NCBI GenBank assembly: GCA_963402885.1
Contig: OY727102.1
Span: forward strand, 18,290,001-18,354,000
Length of the DNA: 64,000 bases
From: Antedon bifida
Lineage: Eukaryota; Echinodermata; Crinoidea; Comatulida; Antedonidae
Reading direction: 5' to 3'
Shown piece by piece: positions 47,518 to 58,013 of the stretch. The stretch's first letter is position 1, and each line of letters begins with the position of its first letter. Below the pieces are notes generated by a model. That model was given only the letters and a program-made list of their open reading frames with translations. It did not search any database and had not been told where the DNA came from. The position numbers and the translations under genes were made by a program.

Positions 47518-48018
47518 TTAGTCACAATTACTTGCGCTGCACTTACGGTCGCGCCGTGAGGGTCATTTTCATACAAGTTCACATAGCAGTCTTATATATT
47601 ACGTTGTAGGAGAGGGAGGGTAACTCTTCACTCTATTTAACCACCAACCTTTTATCGAAGTCAAGACATAAGGGCGAATTTAAAACCTTTATGTAACCTC
47701 GCCCAGGGACCTGTCTATCATGACTGTGCTTTATCCATATACGCTTTGCTTTATTTTCTTTTCTAAAGTCACCCTATAATCCGAGTGATTTTAGGAAATT
47801 ACGTTAATAGTTGCTGTGTGGTTGATTTAATTGTTCGGGTACAGAGTGATTAGTAGTTGAATAGAGAAACATTACGTGTACAATTAACGCTATACGACGA
47901 GTGATTGTTCTCGTATAATGCGTTTAGCTGACCCGTTCACGAATACCGATTAGTGGTTGTCACGTTATGGTGCCTATCTTACAGCCATGCTATACTGCAC
48001 TAGCATTGTAACCTATAG

Positions 48019-48191
48019 AGGCCAATTTACACAGACAAGCGGTAACGGTAATACAAATATAGAATCTTATTCCTTATGACCATTTACACACAACGCGGAT
48101 CGGAGGGGCGGTTTTCGATCAGGATAGATACAGATTCTACGTGGGACAAGCTACGCGGTTTACCGCTTACCGTTACCGTGTAAATTGGCCT
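48019..48191. mobile_element. Inverted-repeat MITE AGGCCAATTTACAC
   Basis: A 173-bp element. The left terminus AGGCCAATTTACACAGAC with AGCGGTAACGGTAA matches the complement of the right end (AGGCCAATTTACACGGTAAC, then GGTAAGCGGTAAACC). The 3-bp flanks are TAG and TAA, so a mutated TAA duplication is plausible but not exact. Confidence 0.8.
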
Positions 48192-48242
48192 TAATGTTTA
48201 TTGCAAATAGCATGATTTCGCGAGGGACGTCATTTCACAATG

Positions 48243-48352
48243 CATGATGGGAAGGGTTTGGGAGCAAACGTCACGACGCGTAGGCCTACGTACAAACAAC
48301 AAATCACGTACGTACGCGTCGTGACGTTTACTCCCAAAACCTTCCCTTCATG
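48243..48352. mobile_element. Hairpin element with a GGCCTA insertion in one arm
   Basis: The arms of about 40 bp are near-perfect complements: CATGATGGGAAGGG...CAAACGTCACGACGCGTA on the left and its complement on the right. The left arm then reads GGCCTA-CGTAC where the complement of the right arm continues directly CGTAC, so six bases were added after TA. CpG-rich and palindromic; no coding content. Confidence 0.8.
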
Positions 48353-48804
48353 CGTCGCGCACAAAATATACTAATTCGCCTTTTTGATGTACAGTAATTA
48401 TCCAGCGTGTTGCAGCAATTTCATGAAGATTTTTGACAATGAAACCGTCCGGTTTTTACTCCCTTCATTTGGCCTTAACTAGTTTAGAATAAAATCTTAT
48501 TCTTTTTGTATAGGCCTATTTTTTGGTGCATTGGTGTACACACAGTTAGCCTAAATGCGAAAAATTATTTTTTTAAGAGTAATAGTTACTGTACCTTTCT
48601 GTGCACACTAAGTTCTGTAATATCTAGGTACAATTCATGGAAATAGTTGGTATATATCACACAGTGTTTCTGGTTGTAGAATACCCCCTGTCTTGTTATA
48701 TCGTACCCTTTATTTTAGCCCTGAATGTTGTGTATAAAAGTGTGTGTTCTTAGGTGTAGGCAAAGGCTACTACATGATTGAAAACATCGAAATAACGTTT
48801 CTTA
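48353..48804. other. Unassigned stretch
   Basis: No gene or repeat is recognised apart from one TAGGCCTA at 48511. Confidence 0.35.
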
Positions 48805-48938
48805 AGCCCTGGCTACACTATCAAAATGTATGTGACAAAGAAATGTGATGTGCCCATGGACATGGTGATGTCATATCATTGCCATATTTGGGCACATCAC
48901 ACTTTTTGTCAAACTAGTTTAATAGTGTAGACAGAGCT
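48805..48938 (-). mobile_element. Palindromic Harbinger-type MITE, copy L (complete)
   Basis: A 134-bp element. The left terminus AGCCCTGGCTACACTATC has two changes; the right terminus GTGTAGACAGAGCT is intact. A perfect TTA duplication flanks it (48802-48804 and 48939-48941). Only one CATATTTGGG unit remains. Confidence 0.9.
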
Positions 48939-49137
48939 TTACACTGACTTACACTATACTTGTTTTATGAGGTATCCTACATAATAGCCAAGTGCTAAGA
49001 TGCATAATATTTAGCTCAGGCCTGTTGAAAACTATGTTAATGTTCCATTCGTCATAATTATGGTAATCTATCAAAATTAGTTGTTGTTACGGCGTTATAA
49101 CTGTATCATCATCACCTGATAATCACTTGGCCATTAT

Positions 49138-49637
49138 ACACGGACTGGCTCACACATAAGTGTGAATCTTAACCTACCGTATACCACGATATGGGATAGT
49201 TAGTGTGTACTTATGTCCAACAGGACATGGTTCACACACAAATCTGTATTTTATATCTTACCTACTACGATACATTGTACAGTTAGTGTTAGTACTTATA
49301 CCCAACAGACATGGTTCACACACAAGTCTGTATGTTATTACTTACCGTACCACGATAAATTGTATAGTTAGTGTTAGTAGGCCTACTGTATGCCCAACAG
49401 ACATGGTTCACAAGCAAGTCCGTATTTTATACCTTCCGTACCACGATACATTGTATTAGTGTTAGTACTTATACCAACAGACATGGTTCACACACAAGTC
49501 TGTATTTTATATCTTACCGTACCACGATACATTGTATTAGTGTTAGTACTTATGCCCGACAGACATGGTTCACACACAAGTCCGTATGTTATACCTTCCG
49601 TACCACGATACATTGTATTAGTGTTAGTACCTATACC
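49138..49637. repeat. Tandem repeat, 80-92-bp unit, about 6 copies
   Basis: Units carry GACATGGTTCACACACAAGT, CCGTACCACGATACATTGTA and TTAGTGTTAGTACTTAT. The marker GACATGGTTCAC starts at 49224, 49308, 49400, 49480 and 49562, and a diverged first unit starts near 49138. The second unit carries an extra GGCCTA after GTTAGTA (TAGGCCTA at 49378), which partly explains its greater length. The open frames across the array are by-products. Confidence 0.92.
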
Positions 49638-49694
49638 CAACTTTTAAATAACCGAATAAATCAATGTTTCCCAGGTACGCCTAATTACTCTTTT

Positions 49695-49895
49695 TAAATC
49701 AAGGTACTAAATTGGTCAAAGTACCGTAAGCTACCCTGTCCGCACCATGGACAGGGTAGCTTTATAAATCAAGGTACTAAATTGGTCAGAGTACCGTAAG
49801 CTACCCTGTCCGTGGTGCGGACAGGGTAGCTTTATAAATCAAGGTACTAAATTGGTCAGAGTACCTTAAGCTACCCTGTCCGTGGTGCGGCGGAC
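49695..49895. repeat. 70-bp tandem repeat of nested hairpins, 2.8 units
   Basis: AAGGTACTAAATTGGTC starts at 49701, 49771 and 49841. Each unit contains AAGGTAC...GTACC(G/T)T and, in the first two, a perfect 12-bp hairpin GCTACCCTGTCC/GGACAGGGTAGC (49730-49760 and 49800-49830) with a 7-nt loop. The loop is GCACCAT in unit 1 and GTGGTGC in unit 2, which is the other strand of unit 1 with one change. Unit 3 is cut off after the loop. Confidence 0.92.
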
Positions 49896-50060
49896 ATCAT
49901 TAAAGTCAAAACTCATCATTTACCCAACTTTATTTCTGCAGAGGTAAAAGGTATTTTTGCCAAAGGCGAGAAGCTCACCTCGAGTACCATCGTATATCAT
50001 TTTTATACTAGGATCTTATAAACCAGGTCACTTCGACTGTCTTTCAACATTGTACTTCAG

Positions 50061-50190
50061 AATCGGATCTGAGAACCTAGAAACACCCTGGTACATCCGA
50101 TCTCCTCCTGAGGTCTATCCTCTGCATGCTGGTCATTGTGGAACATACCTAAATGGCCAACGGGTCATATCAATACAATTTACTATTTTT
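50061..50190 (+). pseudogene. Possible exon remnant, faint D8C-like pattern
   Basis: An acceptor-like tract (CTGTCTTTCAACATTG ending TTCAG at 50060) precedes about 43 open codons containing ETPWYIRSPPEV and HCGTYLNGQ. The order W-Y, then PP, then HCGT and LNGQ recalls the uromodulin-type D8C domain of secreted proteins, but the usual spacing and later cysteines are missing and the frame ends in TGA at 50191 without a clear donor. The frame also extends upstream to about 49957. It may be a decayed exon or chance; the family suggestion is from memory of the motif only. Confidence 0.2.
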
Positions 50191-50193
50191 TGA

Positions 50194-50979
50194 AAAAATA
50201 TTATTTCCGTATTATGTCGTTTTGGGTCGTGTTTTCTTCCACGCTTGTCGCGTGCTAAATTCAAGTATCGTGGGTCACGACCCGTAGTGACAATAAATCG
50301 CTAGTTAACGAGCATGAGTCGTGTTAAAATCGCCGTAAGCTTTATGAGAACGTAAATCTTGAAATTAGTGCCGGTAATCAGTAAAGACCTCTGGCTCGTG
50401 CCTGTAACATGCTGTGACAATCCGTCGGATAAATCTTTTATTACCGATGTTTTAAACAGAAAATACACGCTGATCAGTGTGCGTTTCATTCGTTCAAAAG
50501 TTTAAAGTAGCGTTTCAAACGTGTTTACGTCACATTGTCACGAGGTAGCCTGACTTTTGTTGGGCACGTTCCGCGGAGCGCGTACCTATAAATTTGAACA
50601 ATTAATACATCCGTCATAATGACGCAACGGCGCGCCATACAACGGACATAAAGTATAAATAATATTAATAGGAAAGCATCATTACTACTACGGTATAATG
50701 TTGTGGAATTGTACACAACTGCAGCTTTAACAGGATAGTAAAATATTGTAAAATATGACCAACAAAAAATTAACGACTTGTATCATAAAACTATGGAATT
50801 TGTGATGGGTTATTGTGTGTGGTCAAGTGACGTTTGCCCACACGCAGCAATTGACCAATGCGTAAATCAATCGCGTATTTAAGTGATAAAACGTAATAAA
50901 AAATACTGAAGAACTTAGTTTGTAAAATGTCCGGAATATTCAACCAGTCAACCATATTATTTCATGATCACATGAACAC
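50194..50979. other. Unassigned, CpG-containing stretch
   Basis: 50220-50640 has more CpG than average (CGCGGAGCGCG near 50570, CGGCGCGCC near 50630). The two minus-strand frames here (50301-50489, 50525-50716) have no recognisable domain. Possible regulatory DNA. Confidence 0.3.
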
Positions 50980-51190
50980 AGAAATGGAATTTGACCAAAA
51001 ACTGGATCGAAAAAAATTATTTATCTGAAAAAAAATTTAATTAAAAGCAAAAAAATACTAAATGTCTGTCAGAAAATGGTTTTTGGTTAAAATTAACGTG
51101 TTTTTTAAAAATAAGAATAACTTTATTACCAAAACTGCAAAATGGCCCATTTAAAGATTTTATTTTCATGTTTTGGGGACAATCATCCTA
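50980..51190 (+). mobile_element. TTAA-flanked MITE, copy 7 (decayed, left end missing)
   Basis: TTTGACCAAAAACTGGATCG, AAAACTGCAAAATGGCCC and TTTTGGGGACAATCATCCT match the plus-orientation family interior and right end. The left terminus and both TTAA flanks are gone. Confidence 0.65.
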
Positions 51191-51627
51191 CAAATAGGCC
51201 TAATTTAAAATTTATTTATTAAAATTAATTATTATAAATTAAATATACATATTTGAGACAATATTCAGTATCACTTTCAGAAAGAACTTTTGGTCGAAAG
51301 CGTTTATCAAATTTTCAAATAATAATAATTACAAATGACGTTCTACATTTTTTATTATGAAGCACTATCAATTTCGATTTAATTCCTGTATTTTATAATG
51401 TGACACATTCAATAAGAACAAAATTAGTAATTATGTTTTAATAAATAATTATTTATGGTACTTAAGTATCAATGTCTAGGCTACAATAATAGCCTTTTAT
51501 AAAAAAAATATATATAAACAATTAATTAACTTTAGTTTAGCTTAAAATGTACGTGTTACGCTAACCAGAACGTGTCTATTTGGGGGATTCCCCAGTAACA
51601 TTCATCTTTGAAATATTAACGCCATAG
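51191..51627. other. Unassigned AT-rich stretch
   Basis: No gene or repeat is recognised. Confidence 0.35.
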
Positions 51628-51848
51628 AGCCTGGGGGTAGCATGGACATCCTTTGAGCCTAGAGGCTGCATGGACAGCCTGTGGGTAACATGGACAGCCT
51701 TTGAGCCTGGAGGCTGCATGGACAGCCTGGGGGTAGCATGGACATCCTTTGAGCCTAGAGGCTGCATGGACAGCCTGTGGGTAACATGGACAGCCTTTGA
51801 GCCTGGAGGCTGCATGGACAGCCTGGGGGTAGCATGGACAGCCTTTGC
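51628..51848. repeat. 96-bp tandem repeat, open on both strands
   Basis: AGCCTGGGGGTAGCATGGAC starts at 51628, 51724 and 51820. Each 96-bp unit is built from alternating 28- and 20-bp subunits beginning AGCCT and ending CATGGACA or CTTTG. The first two units are almost identical. It is G-rich on the plus strand and abruptly different in composition from the AT-rich flanks. Because 96 is divisible by three, frames stay open on both strands (68 codons plus, 117 minus, the latter with a repeated HATPRLSMQP motif). No secretion signal or known repeat protein is recognised, so neither frame is called as a gene. Confidence 0.9.
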
Positions 51849-52436
51849 CGCGCTATCCATCCTAACCTTTCGCTGAGGAACGACAGATGGCGTCGTGCGC
51901 CAACCATCTGCCTCGGCGAAAACTTCCAACCCTTGGGGAAACAGGCGGATTAATATTAGGATCTGATTGGCTGATCAATATCACATTGCTTGACGTTGCC
52001 CATACGTTGATGTCGAGGGTTAATTCGTTCAATGAGGAACAAAATTAATCCTAGGATATTTATTAATAAGAAATAATTTTAGACGAATCTGGTTTCTTTT
52101 TATCGAACAATGAATGCATATTTCTATTATTTTATTATCAATTTTATCTTTTTATATAGGCCTAAATAGAAAGCGTTTGAAGATATCGTATGATGAATAA
52201 CGGAAAACGCTGTAGGCAATTCCTGCAGAATGTAGGCCTCCACTCATTCAGTTTGAAGCATGTTTAAAAGCAGGCCTAGTGAGTAAGTACTAAGTTCGTC
52301 GCTCTCCGTAATTATTCCCAAATTTAAGCTGAATTGACTTGATTACAAAATTTTACAGTTGATATATTCAGGCCTTTAGAATCTTCAACGTTATAAATTA
52401 CTATCTAGTATACAAAAAATATAAACGTGTAGTTTA
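51849..52436. other. Unassigned stretch
   Basis: 51850-52020 is moderately GC-rich with CpGs. No gene recognised. The stretch ends at the target site of the next MITE. Confidence 0.3.
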
Positions 52437-52589
52437 AGCTCTGTCTACACTATGAAACTGGTTTAAAAAAAAGTGTGATATGCCCAAATATGGTAGTGAT
52501 ATGCCAAAATATGGTAGTGATATGACATATATACATATATGGGCACATTACATTTTTGTCACATAAAGTTTGATAGTGTAGACAGACCT
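52437..52589 (+). mobile_element. Palindromic Harbinger-type MITE, copy M (complete)
   Basis: A 153-bp element with termini AGCTCTGTCTACACTATG and GTGTAGACAGACCT, and a perfect TTA duplication (52434-52436 and 52590-52592). It has two CAAATATGGTAGTGATATG-type units. Confidence 0.9.
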
Positions 52590-52614
52590 TTAGAGTTTCT
52601 TTTTTCTAAAAATA

Positions 52615-52690
52615 GATTTGAACCAGGATGAGAAGGATATACTGTAGTATTCAACGCATAGGCCTATCGACCAGTCAGGGTTGTGTGAAA
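52615..52690 (-). mobile_element. tRNA-like SINE head interrupted by TAGGCCTA
   Basis: On the minus strand CTGGTTCAAATC matches a B-box. Upstream, CTGGTCGATAGGCCTATGCG becomes an A-box-like CTGGTCGATATGCG if six bases (GGCCTA) are removed. This is consistent with an insertion into the tRNA-like promoter. Confidence 0.35.
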
Positions 52691-54834
52691 GTGAGGGATG
52701 TATTCGAGGAACAGACGATCAGACCACGGACCGATTTTGCTGAGTGGAGGAAGATATTATTTAGAGAGGGTTAGCTTCAGTTATAGGATTAGCTTGATTA
52801 TTTAGAAAGTTATGTTATTTTTAGGGATAGGCCTATAAAGATGACTCCGAACAATCACGAATACTTATTTGTGTATAATAGTATCATTTCGCCAAGGGCG
52901 TTATTTCGTCAATACGTCACATGGTTGACGCGCTCGTCGTGAAATATAGGGCTTGAAATGCGCGCGTCAAACTCCCTGCCTTGTGTTAAAGCCTGGTCAA
53001 GTTTGCAAACTAAGGGTTGCTATAGAGTGTAGGCTTTACTGACGAGTTTCGATCAGTAGCCGATATCTATCCAGTCCCAGTCACATTCCCCTCCTCCCAT
53101 CAAAAATTTCCGGAATTCATCGCTAAGTTTGAGAGTTATGTCAACCTGCAAATCGTCACTTCGTCGCCCTTTTTTAATTATGTATTGTTTACGCTAGTGA
53201 TTTCCTTGTCTGTTACCTTACACTATGGCCGTGAGCCTGGCTTAATGATAATCTTCCACCAGAAAGATCAATGAAGTATCGGCTAGATAAAATAGGATCC
53301 CTACTCGAGAACTAAACGGCGAGCAATTTGTTTGTGAAACAAAATAATGTCCAAATGACTTATAATGAGAGATAATTGATCTTAAATGCTAACACAAATT
53401 TTAGCGGATAAAGAAACAAGCATGTTTAAGGTTACAGTTATTTCTATAATTTCTATGTAATCTATACGACCTCATTACAACGATATTTAAATATAACAAT
53501 TATCTAGAGATGACGCGTGTGACGTAACGCAGGGACAATAGTGACTTTTACAGCATATCATACAGAGAATGAATATTTTAATATTCAGATGAAAGAACAC
53601 ATGAATCGCTTGCATCAACCAGGACTATAACTAATAGGCCTAATAAACTACGGCGGCGTATACACTAATGTTTTATCGGTATGGGGCGCCAATTTGGCAA
53701 TAATGCCTAATATTGTAGGCCTTTAGGTCTATTAATTAAAAGAAATTATGACTTAGAAGCTACGAAACATCAACGAAATTATGCCTGCTTTTAATGTATA
53801 ATTAGGCCTAAATACTTTCATACTTTCAACAAATATTTGCAGAATGAGCTTACGTATCTGCGTAATTTAACTAGTTCTTTTAAAAAGTAAATATCAATCA
53901 AACTCTACAACAGATTGACCACTTTCCTTTATTAGTATTAATAAAAATAGTAACAGTACGGTATAATTAATATTAACAAATAATAATATACATTGATGTT
54001 TTCCCTGTAACGGTAGTTTAACCACCAGTATTCTAAACATATGTTAGTTCACAACATTCTAGCGAATACAAATAGAATACTTGATACCAGCTGTCCGTTT
54101 GCATGTACCATGTAGATGAGTGGGAAGCAGAGCACCTTTTTGTGAGTAGGTTGAGTATCATTTGTTTTCTTATCTTGCTTATCGTTTCAATACTCATCAA
54201 ATCTCACTAGAAACGTGTGCCTGAAAGGCGATATGAAGCAATCAATGCGACAAGAACAAACTGAGCACAATTTGATGTGTTTGTTTTACGCAGGTAAAAC
54301 ATGCTGTACGATTAGACGAGTAGTATTTGATTCCAAGCGTACAAGTTGCAACAATCCGCGCGTCAACTTTACCGGTAATTGATATCAGACGGTATATTGC
54401 ATTCTGAACGACAACACATTCTATTCAAGAATTATATAGTGACTTGTTTGCCGTGGTTTTTGATGTGTCAATGTGTCACTTCTATTATATATAAAGTTTG
54501 TTTTGTATGATAATTGATAGCAATTGTACGTACAAATTGAAATCGATAAAAACCCTTCCAAGTTCCACAAACTTTAGGCCTATCTGCGTACAAAAATAAT
54601 AGGAATTCAATTGTTGCCGAAATCTTCTCATTCATGCTGTAAAGTTAGTATATAGATGAGTCGTACCTTTTATCGTAAATTGAACAATATTGGACAATGC
54701 ATTAATTTACCATTTTGATCTTGTTGAATTTACAGAAATTTTAAAAAGTATGTCGTAGTAGTATTATTTGTAACCTTCGGCAACTCATTTAATGTATATT
54801 ATTGCGTGATACCTAGGCCCACATCGATACCAAG
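52691..54834. other. Unassigned stretch
   Basis: CpG-containing DNA at 52900-53170, otherwise AT-rich. No gene, RNA or longer repeat is recognised. Five TAGGCCTA octamers fall here. Confidence 0.3.
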
Positions 54835-55293
54835 GCATATACCATAAATACCACCACATTACCATCACCACCGATAAATACCATAATCATACCACCACTA
54901 TTATTATCCTCATTAACAATATTCACGGTCACTGGTACGTCAACACCACCACCAACAACAACAACCATCACCACCAACCACCACCAATCACCACCACAAT
55001 CACCATCAACAACAACAACCACCAACAACAACTACCACCAACCATCACCACCAACTACCACTACCAACCACCACTACCAACCACCACCATCAACAACAAC
55101 AACCAACAACAACAACCACCACCCCCAACAACAACAACAACAACCACCAATCAGCACCAACAACTACCACCAACCACCACCACCAACAACAACAACAGCA
55201 ACAACCACCACTACCACCACCAACAACCACCACCACCAACAACAACCGCCACCACTACCACCAACAACCACCACCACCACCATCTATTCCGTA
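54835..55293. repeat. CCA/CAA trinucleotide-rich tract (A+C-only strand)
   Basis: About 460 bp dominated by CACCAC, CAACAA and ACCACCA. From about 54940 onward the plus strand is almost free of G and T. It is interrupted and degenerate and therefore old. The minus-strand 72-codon frame rich in Val and Gly is a by-product. Confidence 0.95.
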
Positions 55294-57529
55294 GTCATTA
55301 ATAAATTCACCGCTGATAATGAACAGTGACTGTCAGATATTTCCTCCGTGTCTCTAGGCTGACTTCAATTAAACAAGATTAGCTGTGGTTTTTCTTGTAT
55401 TTTTTCAAGTTCTGTTGTGTAATTTAGGTCAGTGTTAGTTAGATATAGGAGAATGAGGCCATCGACAATGGCCGTTCATATACCCACCCTCGATACGTTC
55501 CAGAAACACCTTTTATAGCTTGTAATTCACCTGAGTAGGCCTACACATCCCATGTGACCCACATAAGCAGCAAACTTACCCTAATTCTACAAGGTATACG
55601 CGTTGAACGCATTGTTAAACGCGTCGCATGGTTTGAAGTAGGATGAAGCTCTACTTATAAACGATAATGAGCCAAATTGTAATGTTTTCTTGATTGCCTT
55701 AGAGCATTTTGCAACACATAATATTGTATTCCTTTTATTTGTTCAATCAAAATGACAAAAAAGTTATCAACATGTCGCAGATGACAGATAAAGGAGAAAA
55801 AAAGTGTTCCTCCTTTTGAAAAAATGGGACCATCTGCCGTTTATTATAATCACTCGGCCATTAGAATTAAATTTAAACATCAATAAAAAATTACTGACAA
55901 TATCAAAACAAAGAAAATAACAAGGTTAACGTATATGAATGACGTAAACTTGACTATCATATTAAATAATCGATAACTGTGAATTTGAAATTAGGATGAA
56001 AAATAACCGGCAACATACAATCATTAGAGAAATAGGTAAAGTCCTAATTATTGCTGTAGTTTAAAATGAACCGATGATTTGGATAAAAGAGTACGTAGTA
56101 TAAAAGAGTGAATATAGGCCTGATTTAACAGGTGCTGAGGGGGACGAGACGAGCGATTCCCAGTGGCATTCCGTCGACGTGTAGCTGCAGTGTAGAAGCG
56201 GTCGCGAGATACTTATCCCCTGAGAAAACTATACCACAGTACATCATAACGTAATATAATAGACTTTTGTTTGGAATAAGTTGATAAATGTAGGCCTAAT
56301 GTTTTTATGGTTCACTAAGCCTATTGAAGCTCTTGAAAAGCGTATAATCTGCTTTGATTTAAGTTACATATTAAATGTATGATTTCTTTTCTTCACTAAT
56401 ATGTATCTTCGTAATTATTAATTATTATTAACTGTTTCTTATCAATTATTATAATGTGCAAAACAGGAATGCTTTCATTTTAATTACATATTAGGCCTAT
56501 TTGAATAAATTAGTATAATACCTATGCAATTCACTATGTTCGTTGAAAATGATATTTATGTCTTTGTGATAACAAGTTAGCTATATTACGTTGGAACATC
56601 AATGATATGATATGCATTTTATATTATTATGATAATGTAATATTTATACATATGCAGATACAGTAGTATACAGTTCATTAAATTTAAATTAAAAAGTTTG
56701 TGTGGAGGTATCAACTACAGTTCTTTTAAACATTAAATGTATATATAGTAGGCCTATACATGTATGTGTATAATGTACCGCTGTATAGCAACAGAATGAA
56801 TAAATGTGGGTGATCCCCACGAAAGAGAAAAAAACAAAAAAACATTGTAATCAAGGCGTTTCTGCTACCACCGCCGCTGTCACCCTAAACAAAAGGTTGG
56901 TCTAATAACCGTCTTTCTGGGGTAACAATCCAATTCGGCAACTATAATTAAGTATAAATAATAGCTTAGTTAATTTTAACTAATTTAATAGCCGACGTAA
57001 GAGGACGTGTTTAACATATACTTATCTAAACAATAACAGAAATTAACAGTTTTTTCTTCGGGTATTTAGCGATCACTATATCTGTGGTATTGATATTATG
57101 ATTCTTAATAGGAGATAATCTCTCGGATACCTTTGTCGGTGTGTTTGTCTCACAATCCAGATGAAGGCTCTAGCGTTGCCTGCCGATTTCAATAGCCCTG
57201 TTCGTTTTCAATAGGCTAGCTAATTGCGGTATTTAATACGTATAACAGTTGAGAATGAAATGAGAATACGGACGGCCTCTTTATAGGATAACCACGACAA
57301 GTATTATTAATTTAATTGTTCGAGTTTTACGCCGAGGCAGTTCTATCAGGCATGAACGAAATGCTGTATTTCAATGTTAAATCATTCTAAAAGCCCCCAA
57401 CGACTAAAATGATTACAACATGAAGTCACAAGTTGAAAAGTCATTTTAATAATATTTGGGTTTCGTTCTCTTTTACCGCAGTTCTCGTTTAACAAGACCT
57501 AATCAAATATTTATATTGTCAAATTTATT
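55294..57529. other. Unassigned stretch
   Basis: No gene or RNA is recognised. Four TAGGCCTA octamers fall here. Confidence 0.3.
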
Positions 57530-57707
57530 CTACTGCAGTAAGTACATTTTTTACTGCAGTAATGCATACCGGTAGTTTAGTTTCTTTCAATTTATAAGTT
57601 TATGAGGCAGTCACTCAATCAATGTGTATGCTTACACACTTGGTAAATAATTGCAAACAGCTTAAAGATACAAAATCGTTACTGCAGTAACTTCAGTAAA
57701 ATGTAGA
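57530..57707. mobile_element. Possible inverted-repeat element with TTACTGCAGTAA palindromes
   Basis: The 12-bp palindrome TTACTGCAGTAA occurs perfectly at 57551-57562 and 57679-57690, and a near copy TACTGCAGTA lies at 57531-57540. Outer strings TCTACTGCAGTAAG and CAGTAAAATGTAGA are roughly complementary. It may be a MITE of about 178 bp. No target duplication is clear. Confidence 0.45.
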
Positions 57708-57956
57708 CCCTAAAACCACCTTTAAAAAATGGTAATACATAGCATGTGCATTTCGTGGTAGGCTATACTGTACCATTATCAGAAATTGAAACAATAATAA
57801 GTCTGAATTTTAATTTTGTATACGGTAACTATTATTTAGGTACTTTAGGAACGATTTTTGATAAAAGCGCGTTCAATATTGGAATTCTTGTTATTCTTAG
57901 TCCTATTTCTGTATCGGATTACCTATATTATCTATAGTATAGGCAATGTGTAGACT

Positions 57957-58013
57957 TTCTTCTTCTTCTTCTTCTTCTTCTTCTTCTTCTTCTTCTTCTT
58001 CTTCTTCTTCTTC
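57957..58013. repeat. (TTC)19 microsatellite
   Basis: Nineteen perfect TTC triplets. The uninterrupted GAA/TTC mirror repeat can form triplex DNA. On the minus strand it reads as poly-Arg within a chance frame. Confidence 0.97.

Noticed and set aside
49205..49697. Three overlapping plus-strand frames (84-108 codons)
   Set aside because: They trace the 80-92-bp tandem array in all three phases with no conserved domain.
51576..51929. 117-codon minus frame and 68-codon plus frame
   Set aside because: Both are products of a 96-bp tandem repeat; no signal peptide, domain or splice context favours either.
54813..55031. Val/Gly-rich 72-codon frame (-)
   Set aside because: Translation of a CCA/CAA simple repeat.
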